Shown piece after piece: positions 16,076-25,176 of a stretch of DNA of 64,000 bases. The DNA lies in assembly GCA_040217175.1 (NCBI GenBank), contig JAVJNT010000001.1:1550001-1614000 (forward strand), given 5' to 3'. Source of the DNA: Phycisphaerales bacterium. GTDB taxonomy: Bacteria; Planctomycetota; Phycisphaerae; Phycisphaerales; UBA1924. The notes under the pieces are model-generated. The model was not told the origin of the DNA. It did not search any database and saw nothing but the letters and a program-made list of their open reading frames with translations. Within the stretch, counting starts at the first letter, position 1. Each line of letters opens with the position of its first letter. A program made the translations under genes and the position numbers.

Positions 16076-18124
16076 CTAGCCCGGCCCCACCACTTCGCGA
16101 GCGTCGGTGAAGCGGCTCGCGATCGAGTCGGTTCGTGCCGCCGCGTCGTCATCACTACGGATGACCGGAGGCCAGGCACGAACGGCCTGGCCGCGCAGCG
16201 AGCCGGTCGTCTTCGGCGTGGCATCCCACGCGCGGACGCGGTGCTCGGGCGCGGTCGGGAGCGCATCGCGACCGGGATCGCTGTTGGCCAGGAAGTGGAA
16301 CATTGCCTCGTCGATGTTCGTGACGTCGACGTCTTCGCCAAGGAAGACGACGAAGGGGACGGCGCTGCCGATAGCCGAAGCGACGCGCCGCCAGAGTTCC
16401 TCGACGGCCGTGCCGCGCGATGCGGTGGCGATGAACAGCCAGCCCGGCACCGGCATGGCCGCGCCGTCGACGCCCGAGACGACGGCTGGATCGGGCAGCG
16501 TGCGGCCGGGCGGATCGTCGTTCAGTCGGTCGCCGGGCATCTTCTTCGTGCAATCGAAGCCGATCTTGGTGCCCGCGCCCAGGGCCGGGGCGGCGTGGTC
16601 GAGGATGTCGAGCGGGCCTTGCGTGAGCACGACGTCGGCCAGCGGGTCGCATCGCTCGGCGGCGAGCCTCAGGACGGCTTCGGCGTCGTGGACGTCGGCG
16701 TCGGCGTCGACGACGAAGAGGCACTTGGTCCAGGCCATCTGCCCCGCGCCCCAGATGCTGGCCATCACGCGGCGGCCCTGCATGGCGTAGGCCTTGTTGA
16801 TCTTGATCATCGCGCAGTTGTGGAAGGCGCCGAAGAGCGGCAGGTCGTAGTCCTCGATGTCGTGCACGATGGTCTTGAGCAGTGGGAGGAACAGGCGCTC
16901 GGTGGCCTTGCCAAGGAAGTAGTCTTCCTGCGGGGGCAGGCCAACGACGGTCGTCGGGTAGATCGCGTTCTTGCGATGCGTCAGGGCCGTGACCTTCACG
17001 ATCGGATAGCGGTCGGGCATGCTGTAGAAGCCGGTGTGATCGCCGAATGGGCCCTCGAATACGGCGCCCGGACCCAGCGGCTCGTCGGTTTCCCGCGGGT
17101 CCCAGCCCGGGTAGCCGGCCTCGGTGCTGACCTCGCCCTCGATGACCATCTCGGCATCGGCCGGCACCCAGACCGGCACGGTCTTGCCGCGGCACATGCG
17201 GATGCCCTTGCCGTTGAGGAAGCCGGCCATCAGCAATTCGCTGATGCCCGGCGGCAGCGGGGCCGTGGCGGCGTACGGCAGCACGCTCGGCCCGCCGAGC
17301 ACGATGGCGACGGGCATGGGCTTGCCCAGCTTGCGCCAGCTTCGCCAGTGGCTCGCGCCGTCGTGGTGCAGGTGCCAGTGCATGGCGACGCGGTCCTTGC
17401 CGAGCAGCTGCACGCGGTACATGCCGATGTTGTGGCTCGCTGGTCGCTTTTCGTTGACGTCGTCGGCATGGATGGTGTGGATGCCCGCCAGGGTGATGTA
17501 GCGGCCGCGATACCTGGCGTTCCACTCGTCGTCGGAGACGTCGGGGTGACCAAGATCGGCGATGCCGTCATTGATGCCTGCCGGGTAACCGACGGCCTCG
17601 AAGTCGCCGTCGAGCGGCCAGCAGCGGAGGATCGGCAGCTTCGTGAGGTCGATGTCGTTTCCGGTGTGCACGACCTGCTGAACGGGGCCGGCCTTCTTGC
17701 TCCGCTTCGGCGGGATGCGCAGCAGAGGGGCGAACTGCTTGGCCTTCGAGACCACCTCGCCCAGCGAACGCGGCGGTTGAGGCTTGGTGAGCTCGCCGAT
17801 GAGCGCGGCGATGGTCTCGAGGCCCTCGTCGCCCGTGTGGTGGCCGAGTGCCATCTCCATGCGGCGGTAGCTGCCGAAGGCGTTGATGAGCACCGGGAAG
17901 TCGCTGCCCTCGACGTTGGTGAAGAGCAACGCGGGACCGCCGCGATCGTGGAAGCGCGGGTCGTTGCGTTGGGTCGCGGTCGCGCAGGGGCTCGGGGCCG
18001 CGGCCTTGCTGGCGCGGCTGGCCAGGTCGGCGATGTCGCCCACCGCCGAGACTGGCTCGGCGATTTCGAGCAGCTCTCCGGCGGCTTTCAGGGCTTCGAC
18101 GAAACGACGCAGGTCACCGTACAT
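16076..18124 (-). CDS. UbiD family decarboxylase
   Basis: UbiD enzymes use prenylated FMN (made by UbiX) for reversible decarboxylation, for example in ubiquinone or menaquinone synthesis. Family signatures include PVLINAFGSYRRMEMALG, then HNIGMYRVQLLGKDRVAMHW, a VIEGEVS block, PFGDHTGFYS and AFHNCAMIKINKAYAMQG. The protein is 682 residues, longer than the 490 of E. coli UbiD, as in the menaquinone/MqnP-like branch. The start is placed at MYGDLRRFVEALK, the usual beginning of the family; GAGGG lies just upstream. It is divergent from a methyltransferase gene with only 12 bp between the start codons. The exact substrate is not shown. Confidence 0.88.
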   Translation of the reverse strand: MYGDLRRFVEALKAAGELLEIAEPVSAVGDIADLASRASKAAAPSPCATATQRNDPRFHDRGGPALLFTNVEGSDFPVLINAFGSYRRMEMALGHHTGDEGLETIAALIGELTKPQPPRSLGEVVSKAKQFAPLLRIPPKRSKKAGPVQQVVHTGNDIDLTKLPILRCWPLDGDFEAVGYPAGINDGIADLGHPDVSDDEWNARYRGRYITLAGIHTIHADDVNEKRPASHNIGMYRVQLLGKDRVAMHWHLHHDGASHWRSWRKLGKPMPVAIVLGGPSVLPYAATAPLPPGISELLMAGFLNGKGIRMCRGKTVPVWVPADAEMVIEGEVSTEAGYPGWDPRETDEPLGPGAVFEGPFGDHTGFYSMPDRYPIVKVTALTHRKNAIYPTTVVGLPPQEDYFLGKATERLFLPLLKTIVHDIEDYDLPLFGAFHNCAMIKINKAYAMQGRRVMASIWGAGQMAWTKCLFVVDADADVHDAEAVLRLAAERCDPLADVVLTQGPLDILDHAAPALGAGTKIGFDCTKKMPGDRLNDDPPGRTLPDPAVVSGVDGAAMPVPGWLFIATASRGTAVEELWRRVASAIGSAVPFVVFLGEDVDVTNIDEAMFHFLANSDPGRDALPTAPEHRVRAWDATPKTTGSLRGQAVRAWPPVIRSDDDAAARTDSIASRFTDAREVVGPG

Positions 18125-18129
18125 ACCCT
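18124..18129 (+). promoter_or_regulatory. Candidate -10 box before the methyltransferase gene
   Basis: TACCCT, seven bases before the ATG at 18137. It overlaps the first base of the divergent UbiD start codon, so promoter and coding sequence are interleaved if both starts are right. Confidence 0.3.
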
Positions 18130-18136
18130 CAACCGT

Positions 18137-18862
18137 ATGTCGACCACGCCCGAAGACCTTCGCGATGGCGGGGAGCCCCGCGTGCTCCATCCGTGGGACG
18201 AGCTGAGCAGGATGAGCGATCCGCCATCGGCCTTCGCGTGCGCAACGATGCGGGACTGGCCCGGTTACTTCAGGGCCGTCGCGGGCAAGGAACCCCGCGA
18301 GACCCTGCTGAAAGCCCTGGAGCTGTTCGAGAGGCCCGGGCTCGCGATCGATCTGGGCTGCGGCGAGGGCCGAGACACGGTCGAGCTCTTGGCCCGCGGC
18401 TGGCGTGTGCTGGCGATCGACGGGCACGAGATGGCCGTCGATCTGGTCGTCCACCATCCGAGGCTGCCCGCCGACGCTCGTGAGCGGCTGGAGATCCGCC
18501 ACGCCGAGATGGAGTCGGTGGAGCTCCCGCCGTGCGACCTACTCAACGCGAGCTTCAGCCTGCCGTTCTGCCGGCCCGAGCAGTTCGACGTTCTCTGGGA
18601 CCGCATCCATGCGTCGATCCGGCCCGGCGGGGTATTCGCCGGCCAACTCTTCGGCGATCGCGACACCTGGGCGACGTTTCCAGATCGCAGCCACCAGTCG
18701 CGGCGAAAGGTTGGCCAGATGCTCCGCGGTCGCTTCAATCTCGAGCACTTCGAGGAAGCCGAGCGCGACGGCGAGGATGCCCGTGGCAACTCGAAGCACT
18801 GGCACGTGTTCCACGTCGTGGCCCGTCGCTGCCCCGACGGCTCGTGGGATTGCGCCGAGTAG
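18137..18862 (+). CDS. Class I SAM-dependent methyltransferase
   Basis: 241-residue Rossmann-fold methyltransferase. Motif I is AIDLGCGEGRDTVELLARGW, followed by an acidic residue after strand 2 (VLAIDGHE), a motif IV region (PCDLLNASFSLPFC) and IRPGGVFAGQLFGDRD. The start MSTTPEDLRD at 18137 lies only 12 bp from the divergent UbiD start; later ATGs at 18212 and 18248 (MRDWPGYF) would still leave motif I whole, so the start is uncertain. The substrate is unknown. It ends directly against the convergent prepilin-like gene with no bases between. Confidence 0.83.
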   Translation: MSTTPEDLRDGGEPRVLHPWDELSRMSDPPSAFACATMRDWPGYFRAVAGKEPRETLLKALELFERPGLAIDLGCGEGRDTVELLARGWRVLAIDGHEMAVDLVVHHPRLPADARERLEIRHAEMESVELPPCDLLNASFSLPFCRPEQFDVLWDRIHASIRPGGVFAGQLFGDRDTWATFPDRSHQSRRKVGQMLRGRFNLEHFEEAERDGEDARGNSKHWHVFHVVARRCPDGSWDCAE

Positions 18863-19648
18863 CTAGCGGCGGTAGATGTCCGGAACCAGGAACTCCCAGT
18901 CCGGATGTGCGTGCGGCCGCGTCTCGCCGGGCTTCTGGGGCACGAACGGGTCGGGCGTGAGGTCGGTGCGGTTGTGCCACCGGCAATCGGGGTTGCCGGT
19001 GTCGAGGAAGCGCAGGACCTCGACATGCCCGTCCTGGAAGCCGTACACGCCCTTGCCGGCGTGCCAGTAGCTGTATGGGCCGGGGTTGTCGCCGTAGTAG
19101 TTGGCGACCAGCGGCGGGCTGACACGCAGGTGGCAGAAGGCGCGGTTGGTTTCGGCCACCAGGATGGTGTGGCTCGGGCGATCGATGACCGTGTCGATGA
19201 TCCGGGCGTCGTCGTCGATGACCCGGCGGCGCCAGAGCAGGTGGCCGTTGAGCGCGTAACTCGAGTTAACGTCGCCGACGCATCGGAGCCCGCCGCTCTC
19301 GTAGCCGAACTCGCTGCGGGGTCCGGGGTCGGGATGGAGCGGGCAGCACCAGACCTTGGAGTCGTCGAGGTAGCCCTGATCGATCAGGAGTTGACGCCAG
19401 GTGACGTATTCGCCGGCACTCTCACGCACGCGGTTTTCTGGGAGCCGAGAGCCATTCGATGCCGAGAACGCGTTGATGCCCACGAGCATCTGACGCACAT
19501 TGCTGAGGCATCGCGACTCGCGGGCGGCGTCCCGGGCTTGCAGGATGATGGGCGTGCCAATCGAGAACAGCACGAGGGCGATGATGACGACCACGACCAT
19601 CTCGGTGACAGTGAACGCACGACGATTGGGTGGGGTGTTCGTACGCAC
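18863..19648 (-). CDS. Prepilin-like protein with H-X9-DG motif, coupled to a sigma factor
   Basis: 261-residue pseudopilin-like protein. The N-terminus has a class III (prepilin peptidase) signal, RRAFTVTEMVVVVIIALVLF, with the conserved Glu at +5 of the mature protein; Thr replaces the usual Leu at +3. The body contains the DUF1559-type region RESRCLSNVRQMLVGINAF and an exact H-X9-DG motif in WHAGKGVYGFQDGHVEV. Its start is GTG at 19648, the base immediately after the TAA of the upstream ECF sigma fusion, so translation is very probably coupled. It is likely an exported surface or pseudopilus component; the family has no settled function. Confidence 0.82.
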   Translation of the reverse strand: MRTNTPPNRRAFTVTEMVVVVIIALVLFSIGTPIILQARDAARESRCLSNVRQMLVGINAFSASNGSRLPENRVRESAGEYVTWRQLLIDQGYLDDSKVWCCPLHPDPGPRSEFGYESGGLRCVGDVNSSYALNGHLLWRRRVIDDDARIIDTVIDRPSHTILVAETNRAFCHLRVSPPLVANYYGDNPGPYSYWHAGKGVYGFQDGHVEVLRFLDTGNPDCRWHNRTDLTPDPFVPQKPGETRPHAHPDWEFLVPDIYRR

Positions 19649-21289
19649 TTAGCCACCACTTCCGAGCTTCACCAGGCGGATCGGGTTGTCGAGTGCGTAC
19701 TCGAACGACCGGGGCCAGCGGTTGCTCCGGCCCGTCGAGGGCGGGTAGTACGCGATCTCGTAGCCGCCCTCGACCTCGCGGATGAGTAGCTTGAAGCGGG
19801 TGCCGATGAGTCGCGGGTCTCGCCCGCCGGCCTGGATGCTCTGGACGCGGGAGTAGCCGTCCATCTGCGTCCACTCGATGACGCGGTAGCGGCCGGCGTT
19901 CCAGCTATCGGGGCCGAAGCGGATCTCTTCGCCCGAGATCCGGACGATGATGCGTTCGGACTCGGTCCACGGACCGAGGATGCCGAGCGGGCCGGCGTCT
20001 TCGGGGATCTCGTCGCGCTGGTCCCACCCCGGCGGCGGCCGCACGCCGTACCAGTCGGGCTCGTTCTTGCCGATCTGGACGAGGCCGTCCTTCTCGCGGA
20101 TGACGAGCCGATCGAACTCGTCGAAGCCGACTTGGAGCGTGAGGTTCTGGCCTCGGCGGAACCTGGCCCACTCGTCGCTCTCGGGCAGCACGCGCGCGGT
20201 GCGCACGTCGAGCTCGGCGACTTCCCGCAGGTCGGTCTTCGGATCGTCTTCGACTTGGCGGGATCGGCTGATGTCCAGCCGGATGCGACGCGGCTTGCCG
20301 CTCTCGGGCTCCATGCCGCGGCGGATCGCGATGCCGTCGTCGGTGATGAAGGTGCCGCTGGCGTTGAAGTCCTCGTCGTAGGCCGAGATCATCTGGAACT
20401 GGCCGAGCCGCCCCCTCGGCCGCGCGGGACCGGTGGCGACTTGCGAGGTCGCGCCCGCCAGCACGGGCATCGGGGCGTTGTTGCCCGGCTGGCCCGCACC
20501 CCCGCTGGGGGTGAGCAGCAGCGATCCGATGGTGGCCGCGGCGCCGGCGGCCACGGTGAGGGCGGCCGTTCCCAGGACGGCCGTGCCTTTCGACTGTTGG
20601 ACGCCGATGCCGGCGATAGCGATCTTGCCCACGTGCGCGGGCGCCGCGCCGATTGACAGGCCGGACGTCGCGTGCTGGAGCGCCGCGGCGAGCGTGGCGC
20701 CTCCGGCGACGACCAGCCCGCTCTTGCCGAGCCGACCGCGCAGGCGATCGAGTGCCTTGGAGAGCCGACGCGAAACGGCGCCCTCGCTCAGGCCCATGTC
20801 TGCTGCAAGCTCGACCTGCGGCCGGCCGGCGAGATAGCGCGCGACGATGAGCTGGCGATCTTCGTCGGCAAGCTCGGCGAGGGCTTGATCGATGAGCGGC
20901 TCGAGCTCGGACCAGAGGCCTTGCGCCGGATCGTCGAGCGCGAGCCCCTGGCGGTGGCTGGCGGCGGCGCCCTCGGCCCGCGAGCGGGCGCTCGACCGGC
21001 GGATCAAGTCGATCGACGCGCCCACCGCACATGCGTGCAGCCAGGCCGCGACGTTGCTGCGGATGCGGTGAGCCCCGCGGGCGAGCCTCAGGAAGGTCTC
21101 CTGGGCCGCGTCTTCGGCGTCGGCCTCGCTGCCCAGGGTCCGCCGGCACGTCGCCAGCACCATGGCGTGGTAGCGGTGACTGAGCACCTCAAACGCCCGC
21201 GGATCGCCCGTGCGGACGTAGGAACGCAGCGCCGCGGCGTCGTCGAGGCCGGCGAGGGTTGCGTCGGCGTGGCTGGGCATCGTGAACAT
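19649..21289 (-). CDS. ECF sigma factor fused to membrane segments and a C-terminal domain
   Basis: 546-residue protein. Residues 1 to about 190 form a complete ECF sigma factor: region 2 (DPRAFEVLSHRYHAMVLATC; AEDAAQETFLRLARG; AAWLHACAVGASIDLIRRSS) and region 4 (LADEDRQLIVARYLAGRPQV; LSEGAVSRRLSKALDRL). Next come two hydrophobic stretches (GLVVAGGATLAAALQHA; AVLGTAALTVAAGAAATIGS), a linker, and a beta-rich C-terminal domain of about 250 residues that I do not recognise. GAGGAG lies 7 bp before the ATG at 21289. The prepilin-like gene follows with no gap. Fusion of sigma, membrane anchor and probable sensor in one chain suggests a self-contained envelope-responsive regulator (inference). Confidence 0.82.
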   Translation of the reverse strand: MFTMPSHADATLAGLDDAAALRSYVRTGDPRAFEVLSHRYHAMVLATCRRTLGSEADAEDAAQETFLRLARGAHRIRSNVAAWLHACAVGASIDLIRRSSARSRAEGAAASHRQGLALDDPAQGLWSELEPLIDQALAELADEDRQLIVARYLAGRPQVELAADMGLSEGAVSRRLSKALDRLRGRLGKSGLVVAGGATLAAALQHATSGLSIGAAPAHVGKIAIAGIGVQQSKGTAVLGTAALTVAAGAAATIGSLLLTPSGGAGQPGNNAPMPVLAGATSQVATGPARPRGRLGQFQMISAYDEDFNASGTFITDDGIAIRRGMEPESGKPRRIRLDISRSRQVEDDPKTDLREVAELDVRTARVLPESDEWARFRRGQNLTLQVGFDEFDRLVIREKDGLVQIGKNEPDWYGVRPPPGWDQRDEIPEDAGPLGILGPWTESERIIVRISGEEIRFGPDSWNAGRYRVIEWTQMDGYSRVQSIQAGGRDPRLIGTRFKLLIREVEGGYEIAYYPPSTGRSNRWPRSFEYALDNPIRLVKLGSGG

Positions 21290-21447
21290 GGTTGGGCTCC
21301 TCTGCCCCACAGTCGCACGCCGGTGGTCCGTCTTGCGCGCGGCGATACCCTCACGTGCCTGACCGAAGGCGGTCTTCAGCGAACCGCGGGACTCGTCCTG
21401 GAATGCGGGGCGGGCGATCCCGAATCAGGACTTGCGAGGAGCATGCG

Positions 21448-22434
21448 ATGGCCGAAGCGGTCGTGTCCGTCCAGGACATCCACAAGAAGTACGGCGGACT
21501 GGGCCGGAAGGTCCATGCGCTCCGCGGCGTCACGATGGACGTACCGCGTGGGTCGATCTTCGGCCTTCTCGGACCCAACGGCGCGGGCAAGAGCACGCTG
21601 GTCAAGATCCTGATCACGGCCGTCAAGCGAACGGGCGGCGGCGGATCGCTGCTGGGCAAGCCCATCGGCAACAAGGACGTGCTCTCGCGCGTCGGCTACC
21701 TGCCCGAGCACCACAACATGCCCAAGCACCTGACCGGGCGGCAGGTGATCGAGTTCTTCGGCGCCATGACGAAGATGTCGCGAGCCGACCGCAAGCGGCG
21801 CGCGGGCGAACTGCTCGAGCTCGTGCGCATGAGCGACTGGCACGACAAGAAGGTCGGCGGCTACTCGAAGGGCATGCGGCAGCGGATCGGCATCGCCCAG
21901 GCACTCGTGGCCGACCCCGACCTGGTGATCCTCGACGAGCCGACCGACGGCGTGGACCCGGTCGGTCGGCGTGACATCCGCCGCGTGCTGCAATCGATGC
22001 GAGACGATGGCCGCACGGTGTTCATCAACAGCCACTTGCTGGGCGAGCTCGAGATGGTGTGCGACACGGTCGCCATCATGCACAAGGGCCAGGTCGTCTC
22101 GACGGGCTCCATCGACGCGTTGACGGCCGGCATGCTTCGGTACGAGATCGAGGTCGACCAATCCGATCCGATGTCGCTCGTCCGCGGCCTGCTGAACGAC
22201 AAGGGCACCCTGGCGGGCGGCGAGACCATCGAGGCGGACAAGAGCCGCCTGTGGATCGGCACGACCGAAGCAGCGACCATCCAGCCCGTCATCGACGCGA
22301 TCCGTGCGCAGGGCGGCATGATCAAGGAAGTGCGCACGCACCGGCCCTCGCTCGAAGACCTCTTCATGCAAGCCGTGGCCGAAGACGACAGCCCGGGCGC
22401 CGCCCCGCAGGCCAAGAGGGGGAGCCCGTCATGA
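21448..22434 (+). CDS. ABC transporter ATP-binding protein
   Basis: ATPase of an ABC-2 type exporter. Walker A GPNGAGKST is at residues 42-50, the signature motif is GYSKGMRQRIGIAQAL, and Walker B with the D-loop is VILDEPTDGVDP; the H-loop is in VFINSHLLGELE. The C-terminal 100 residues are the extra domain common in exporters of the CcmA/NatA group. GAGGAG lies 6 bp before the ATG at 21448. The stop overlaps the start of the permease gene by 4 bp. The substrate is unknown. Confidence 0.93.
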   Translation: MAEAVVSVQDIHKKYGGLGRKVHALRGVTMDVPRGSIFGLLGPNGAGKSTLVKILITAVKRTGGGGSLLGKPIGNKDVLSRVGYLPEHHNMPKHLTGRQVIEFFGAMTKMSRADRKRRAGELLELVRMSDWHDKKVGGYSKGMRQRIGIAQALVADPDLVILDEPTDGVDPVGRRDIRRVLQSMRDDGRTVFINSHLLGELEMVCDTVAIMHKGQVVSTGSIDALTAGMLRYEIEVDQSDPMSLVRGLLNDKGTLAGGETIEADKSRLWIGTTEAATIQPVIDAIRAQGGMIKEVRTHRPSLEDLFMQAVAEDDSPGAAPQAKRGSPS

Positions 22435-23597
22435 TGACCCAGACGATGGCATTGCTGGTCGATGCGTATCGCGAGCTGTGTGCGAAGAAGCTGTTCTGGA
22501 TCACGATGATCCTGAGCGTGCTCGTGGTCGCCGCGTTCGCGATGGTCGGCATCAACGAGAAGGGGCTGACGTTCCTGTGGTTTCAGATGCCTGCTGACGC
22601 GTTCGGCGTGCCTCTGACCAACGAGACGCTCCCGCCCGGGCTGCTCTATCGCACGATGTTCGCCAGCCTTGCCGTCCCGTTCTGGCTGAGCTGGGTCGCG
22701 GTGATCCTGGGCCTGATCTCGACCGCGGGCATGATCCCTGATCTCATCCAGAGCGGCACGATCGAGGCGGTGCTGAGCCGTCCGATCGGACGCATCCGCC
22801 TGCTGCTGACCAAGTTCGCCGGCGGGCTCCTGTTCATGACGCTTCAAGTGGGCGTGTTCAGCCTCCTCGCGTTCCTGGTCATCGGCATCCGCGGTGGGTC
22901 GTGGGCGTTCGAGGTGTTCCTGGCCGTCCCCATCGTCGTGCTGATGTTCAGCTATCTGTTCGCGATCTGCGTGCTGCTCGGCATGCTAACACGATCGACC
23001 ATCGCGGCGCTCCTGCTGACCATGCTCATCTGGATGGCAATCTTCATCGTGAACATGGGTGATGGCATCGCCGTGAGCATCCACGAGAACATCAAGGCCC
23101 AGGAGCGCGTCCAGGTCGCCCGCGTCGAGCGGATGGAGCGCAACGCCACGCAGGTGCTGCTCGAGGAACGCAACGCCGAGCGGGCCGACCAGGGCCTGGA
23201 GCCGCTCGAGACGCTCGAAGTACCACCGACGGCCGAGGATCTCGAGGGCAAGGACGTTCGGCTCGCATCGAACAAGCTCGAACTCGAGGAATTGCGATCG
23301 GGCGAGCGACTGGCAAACCGCTGGCGCCAGGGCATCTACGCCGTCAAGACGGTCTTGCCGAAGACCCAGGAGACGATCAACCTACTCGAACGCTGGACGG
23401 TCGATCGCGAGGCGCTCCAGGAGATCAGCGGCGGACCTTCGGAAGACGAAGACGAGCGTGCGATGGAAGAAGGCCAACAGGCCACCGCCGACGAGCTCGG
23501 CAACCGCCCGCTGTGGTGGATCCTCGGAACGAGCCTGTTGTTCGAAGCGATCGTGCTCGGCTTGGCCGCTTTGATGTTCAAGCGACGCGACTTCTAG
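22431..23597 (+). CDS. ABC-2 type transporter permease
   Basis: 388-residue membrane partner of the preceding ATPase, starting at the ATGA overlap. About six membrane segments are visible: residues 20-40 (LFWITMILSVLVVAAFAMVG), around 85-105, 130-155, 160-185, 190-210 and at the C-terminus (WILGTSLLFEAIVLGLAALM). A large charged, mostly helical loop of about 140 residues (KAQERVQVARVERM...) lies between segments five and six, which is unusual for an ABC-2 permease. It probably exports a lipid, glycan or peptide; nothing in the sequence narrows this. Confidence 0.85.
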   Translation: MMTQTMALLVDAYRELCAKKLFWITMILSVLVVAAFAMVGINEKGLTFLWFQMPADAFGVPLTNETLPPGLLYRTMFASLAVPFWLSWVAVILGLISTAGMIPDLIQSGTIEAVLSRPIGRIRLLLTKFAGGLLFMTLQVGVFSLLAFLVIGIRGGSWAFEVFLAVPIVVLMFSYLFAICVLLGMLTRSTIAALLLTMLIWMAIFIVNMGDGIAVSIHENIKAQERVQVARVERMERNATQVLLEERNAERADQGLEPLETLEVPPTAEDLEGKDVRLASNKLELEELRSGERLANRWRQGIYAVKTVLPKTQETINLLERWTVDREALQEISGGPSEDEDERAMEEGQQATADELGNRPLWWILGTSLLFEAIVLGLAALMFKRRDF

Positions 23598-23610
23598 GGG
23601 CGACGAAGGG

Positions 23611-25176
23611 TCAGGCGAGCCACGAATCGTCGAACGCCATGCCGGGCGCGACCACGGCCGCATCGCCACGCTCAAGCATGCCGGCGACCGGGTACGCGCA
23701 GTAGTCCAGCGCGAAGGCGCCGGCGGGGCGATGGTTGCCGCTGGTGCCCAGGCCGCCGAAGGGCAGCTTGCTGCTGGCGCCCGCGGTCGCGCAGTTGAGG
23801 TTCACGCAGCCAGCGCGGGCGTCGGCCATGAAGTCGGCGATGGTGTCCTCGTCGTGCGTGAAGATGCTGGCGGCCAGGCCGTAGCGCGTGGCGTTGACCT
23901 GCTCGATGCCTTCTTCGTACGAACCAACGGTGGTGACACGCAGCATCGGGCCAAACACTTCGACGTCGCAGCCGGCGTCGTCGCCGTCGTCTGCACTGAA
24001 CTTGTCGACGCGGATCACGCCCGGGCTGACGTAGGAGCCGTCTTCGAGCGATGCCGGCGCGGTGGCCTGCATCAGGATCTCGCCGCCGTTCTTGGCCGCT
24101 CGCGTCTGGAAGTCGAGCACGGCGTCGCGGGCATTGTCGTCGATGATCGGTCCCATGAAGACCGGGGCCTCGCTGCGCGGTGGGCCGATGACCATGGCGC
24201 CGGCGGCCTTGAGGATCGCGGGGATGAGCCTATCGGCGACCTGCTCATGCACGATGAGGCGACGACCGCAGGTGCATCGCTGGCCGGTCGTGACGAACGC
24301 GCCGCGGGCGATCTCGATGGCGGCTTGCTTGAGGTCGGCGTCGGGCATGACGAGCACGCCGTTGTTGCCGCCCATCTCGAGCGCGACGATCCGCCCCGGC
24401 GAGTCGAGGTTGCTCTCGAGGATCTTGCGGCCGACGGGCCACGAGCCGGTGAACAGGATGCCGTCGACGCCGTCGTGGTTCACGAGCTTCTGTGCCACGT
24501 CGGCCTTGCCCTGCACGAGGTTCACGACGCCCTTGGGCGCACCGCTGTCGTCGAGCGCCTGCTGGAAGAGCTCGATGATGAACTGCCCCACCGCCGGCAC
24601 CTTGTCGCTGGGCTTGAGCACGACCGTGTTGCCCATGAGCAGCGCGGGCACGATGTGGCCGTTGGGCAGGTGGGCCGGGAAGTTGAACGGCCCAACCACT
24701 GCCATCACGCCGTGGGGGCGGAACCAGCAGCGGCCTTCCTTGGTCTCGCCGAGGTTCAGCGAGAAGCCCGCGACGCGCTGTCGGCCTGCATGAGCGCCCT
24801 GCTCGAGCGTGATGTCGACCTTGCCTGCGAGCGCGGCGGCCTCGCCCTTGCAGTCCCACATGGCCTTGCCGGTCTCTTGCGCGATCAGATCGGCGATGTC
24901 GCCCGCACGCTCTTGCACCAGCGCCTTGTACCGCAGCAGCACGCCCGCGCGCTGCTCGACGTCCCAGCGGCTCCAGGTTCGCAGCGCGTCGCGCGCGGCG
25001 GCGACGGCCTGGTCGACGTGCTCGACCGAGGGCGCGCCCGACCAGATCACGCGGCCGCGCTGCGCCGGGTCGTACGACACGAGCGCGTCGCCCTCGATGG
25101 CGTGATAGGTACCGCCGATGAGGTTGCTGGGCGGGTTCGACAGGGCTGCGGGTGCGGTCGTGGGGGTCGCGGTCAT
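23611..25176 (-). CDS. astD: N-succinylglutamate 5-semialdehyde dehydrogenase
   Basis: NAD-dependent aldehyde dehydrogenase that oxidises succinylglutamate semialdehyde to succinylglutamate, the fourth step of arginine succinyltransferase (AST) catabolism. The ALDH fold is complete: FGPFNFPAHLPNG-type region (VVGPFNFPAHLPNGHI), the general-base block VALEMGGNNG and the nucleophilic cysteine in TTGQRCTCGRRL. The 521-residue length is slightly above the 490 typical of AstD. The ATG start overlaps the astA stop (25173-25176), and gene order aminotransferase-astA-astD fits an AST operon. Specificity is assigned from this context as well as from sequence. Confidence 0.9.
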   Translation of the reverse strand: MTATPTTAPAALSNPPSNLIGGTYHAIEGDALVSYDPAQRGRVIWSGAPSVEHVDQAVAAARDALRTWSRWDVEQRAGVLLRYKALVQERAGDIADLIAQETGKAMWDCKGEAAALAGKVDITLEQGAHAGRQRVAGFSLNLGETKEGRCWFRPHGVMAVVGPFNFPAHLPNGHIVPALLMGNTVVLKPSDKVPAVGQFIIELFQQALDDSGAPKGVVNLVQGKADVAQKLVNHDGVDGILFTGSWPVGRKILESNLDSPGRIVALEMGGNNGVLVMPDADLKQAAIEIARGAFVTTGQRCTCGRRLIVHEQVADRLIPAILKAAGAMVIGPPRSEAPVFMGPIIDDNARDAVLDFQTRAAKNGGEILMQATAPASLEDGSYVSPGVIRVDKFSADDGDDAGCDVEVFGPMLRVTTVGSYEEGIEQVNATRYGLAASIFTHDEDTIADFMADARAGCVNLNCATAGASSKLPFGGLGTSGNHRPAGAFALDYCAYPVAGMLERGDAAVVAPGMAFDDSWLA

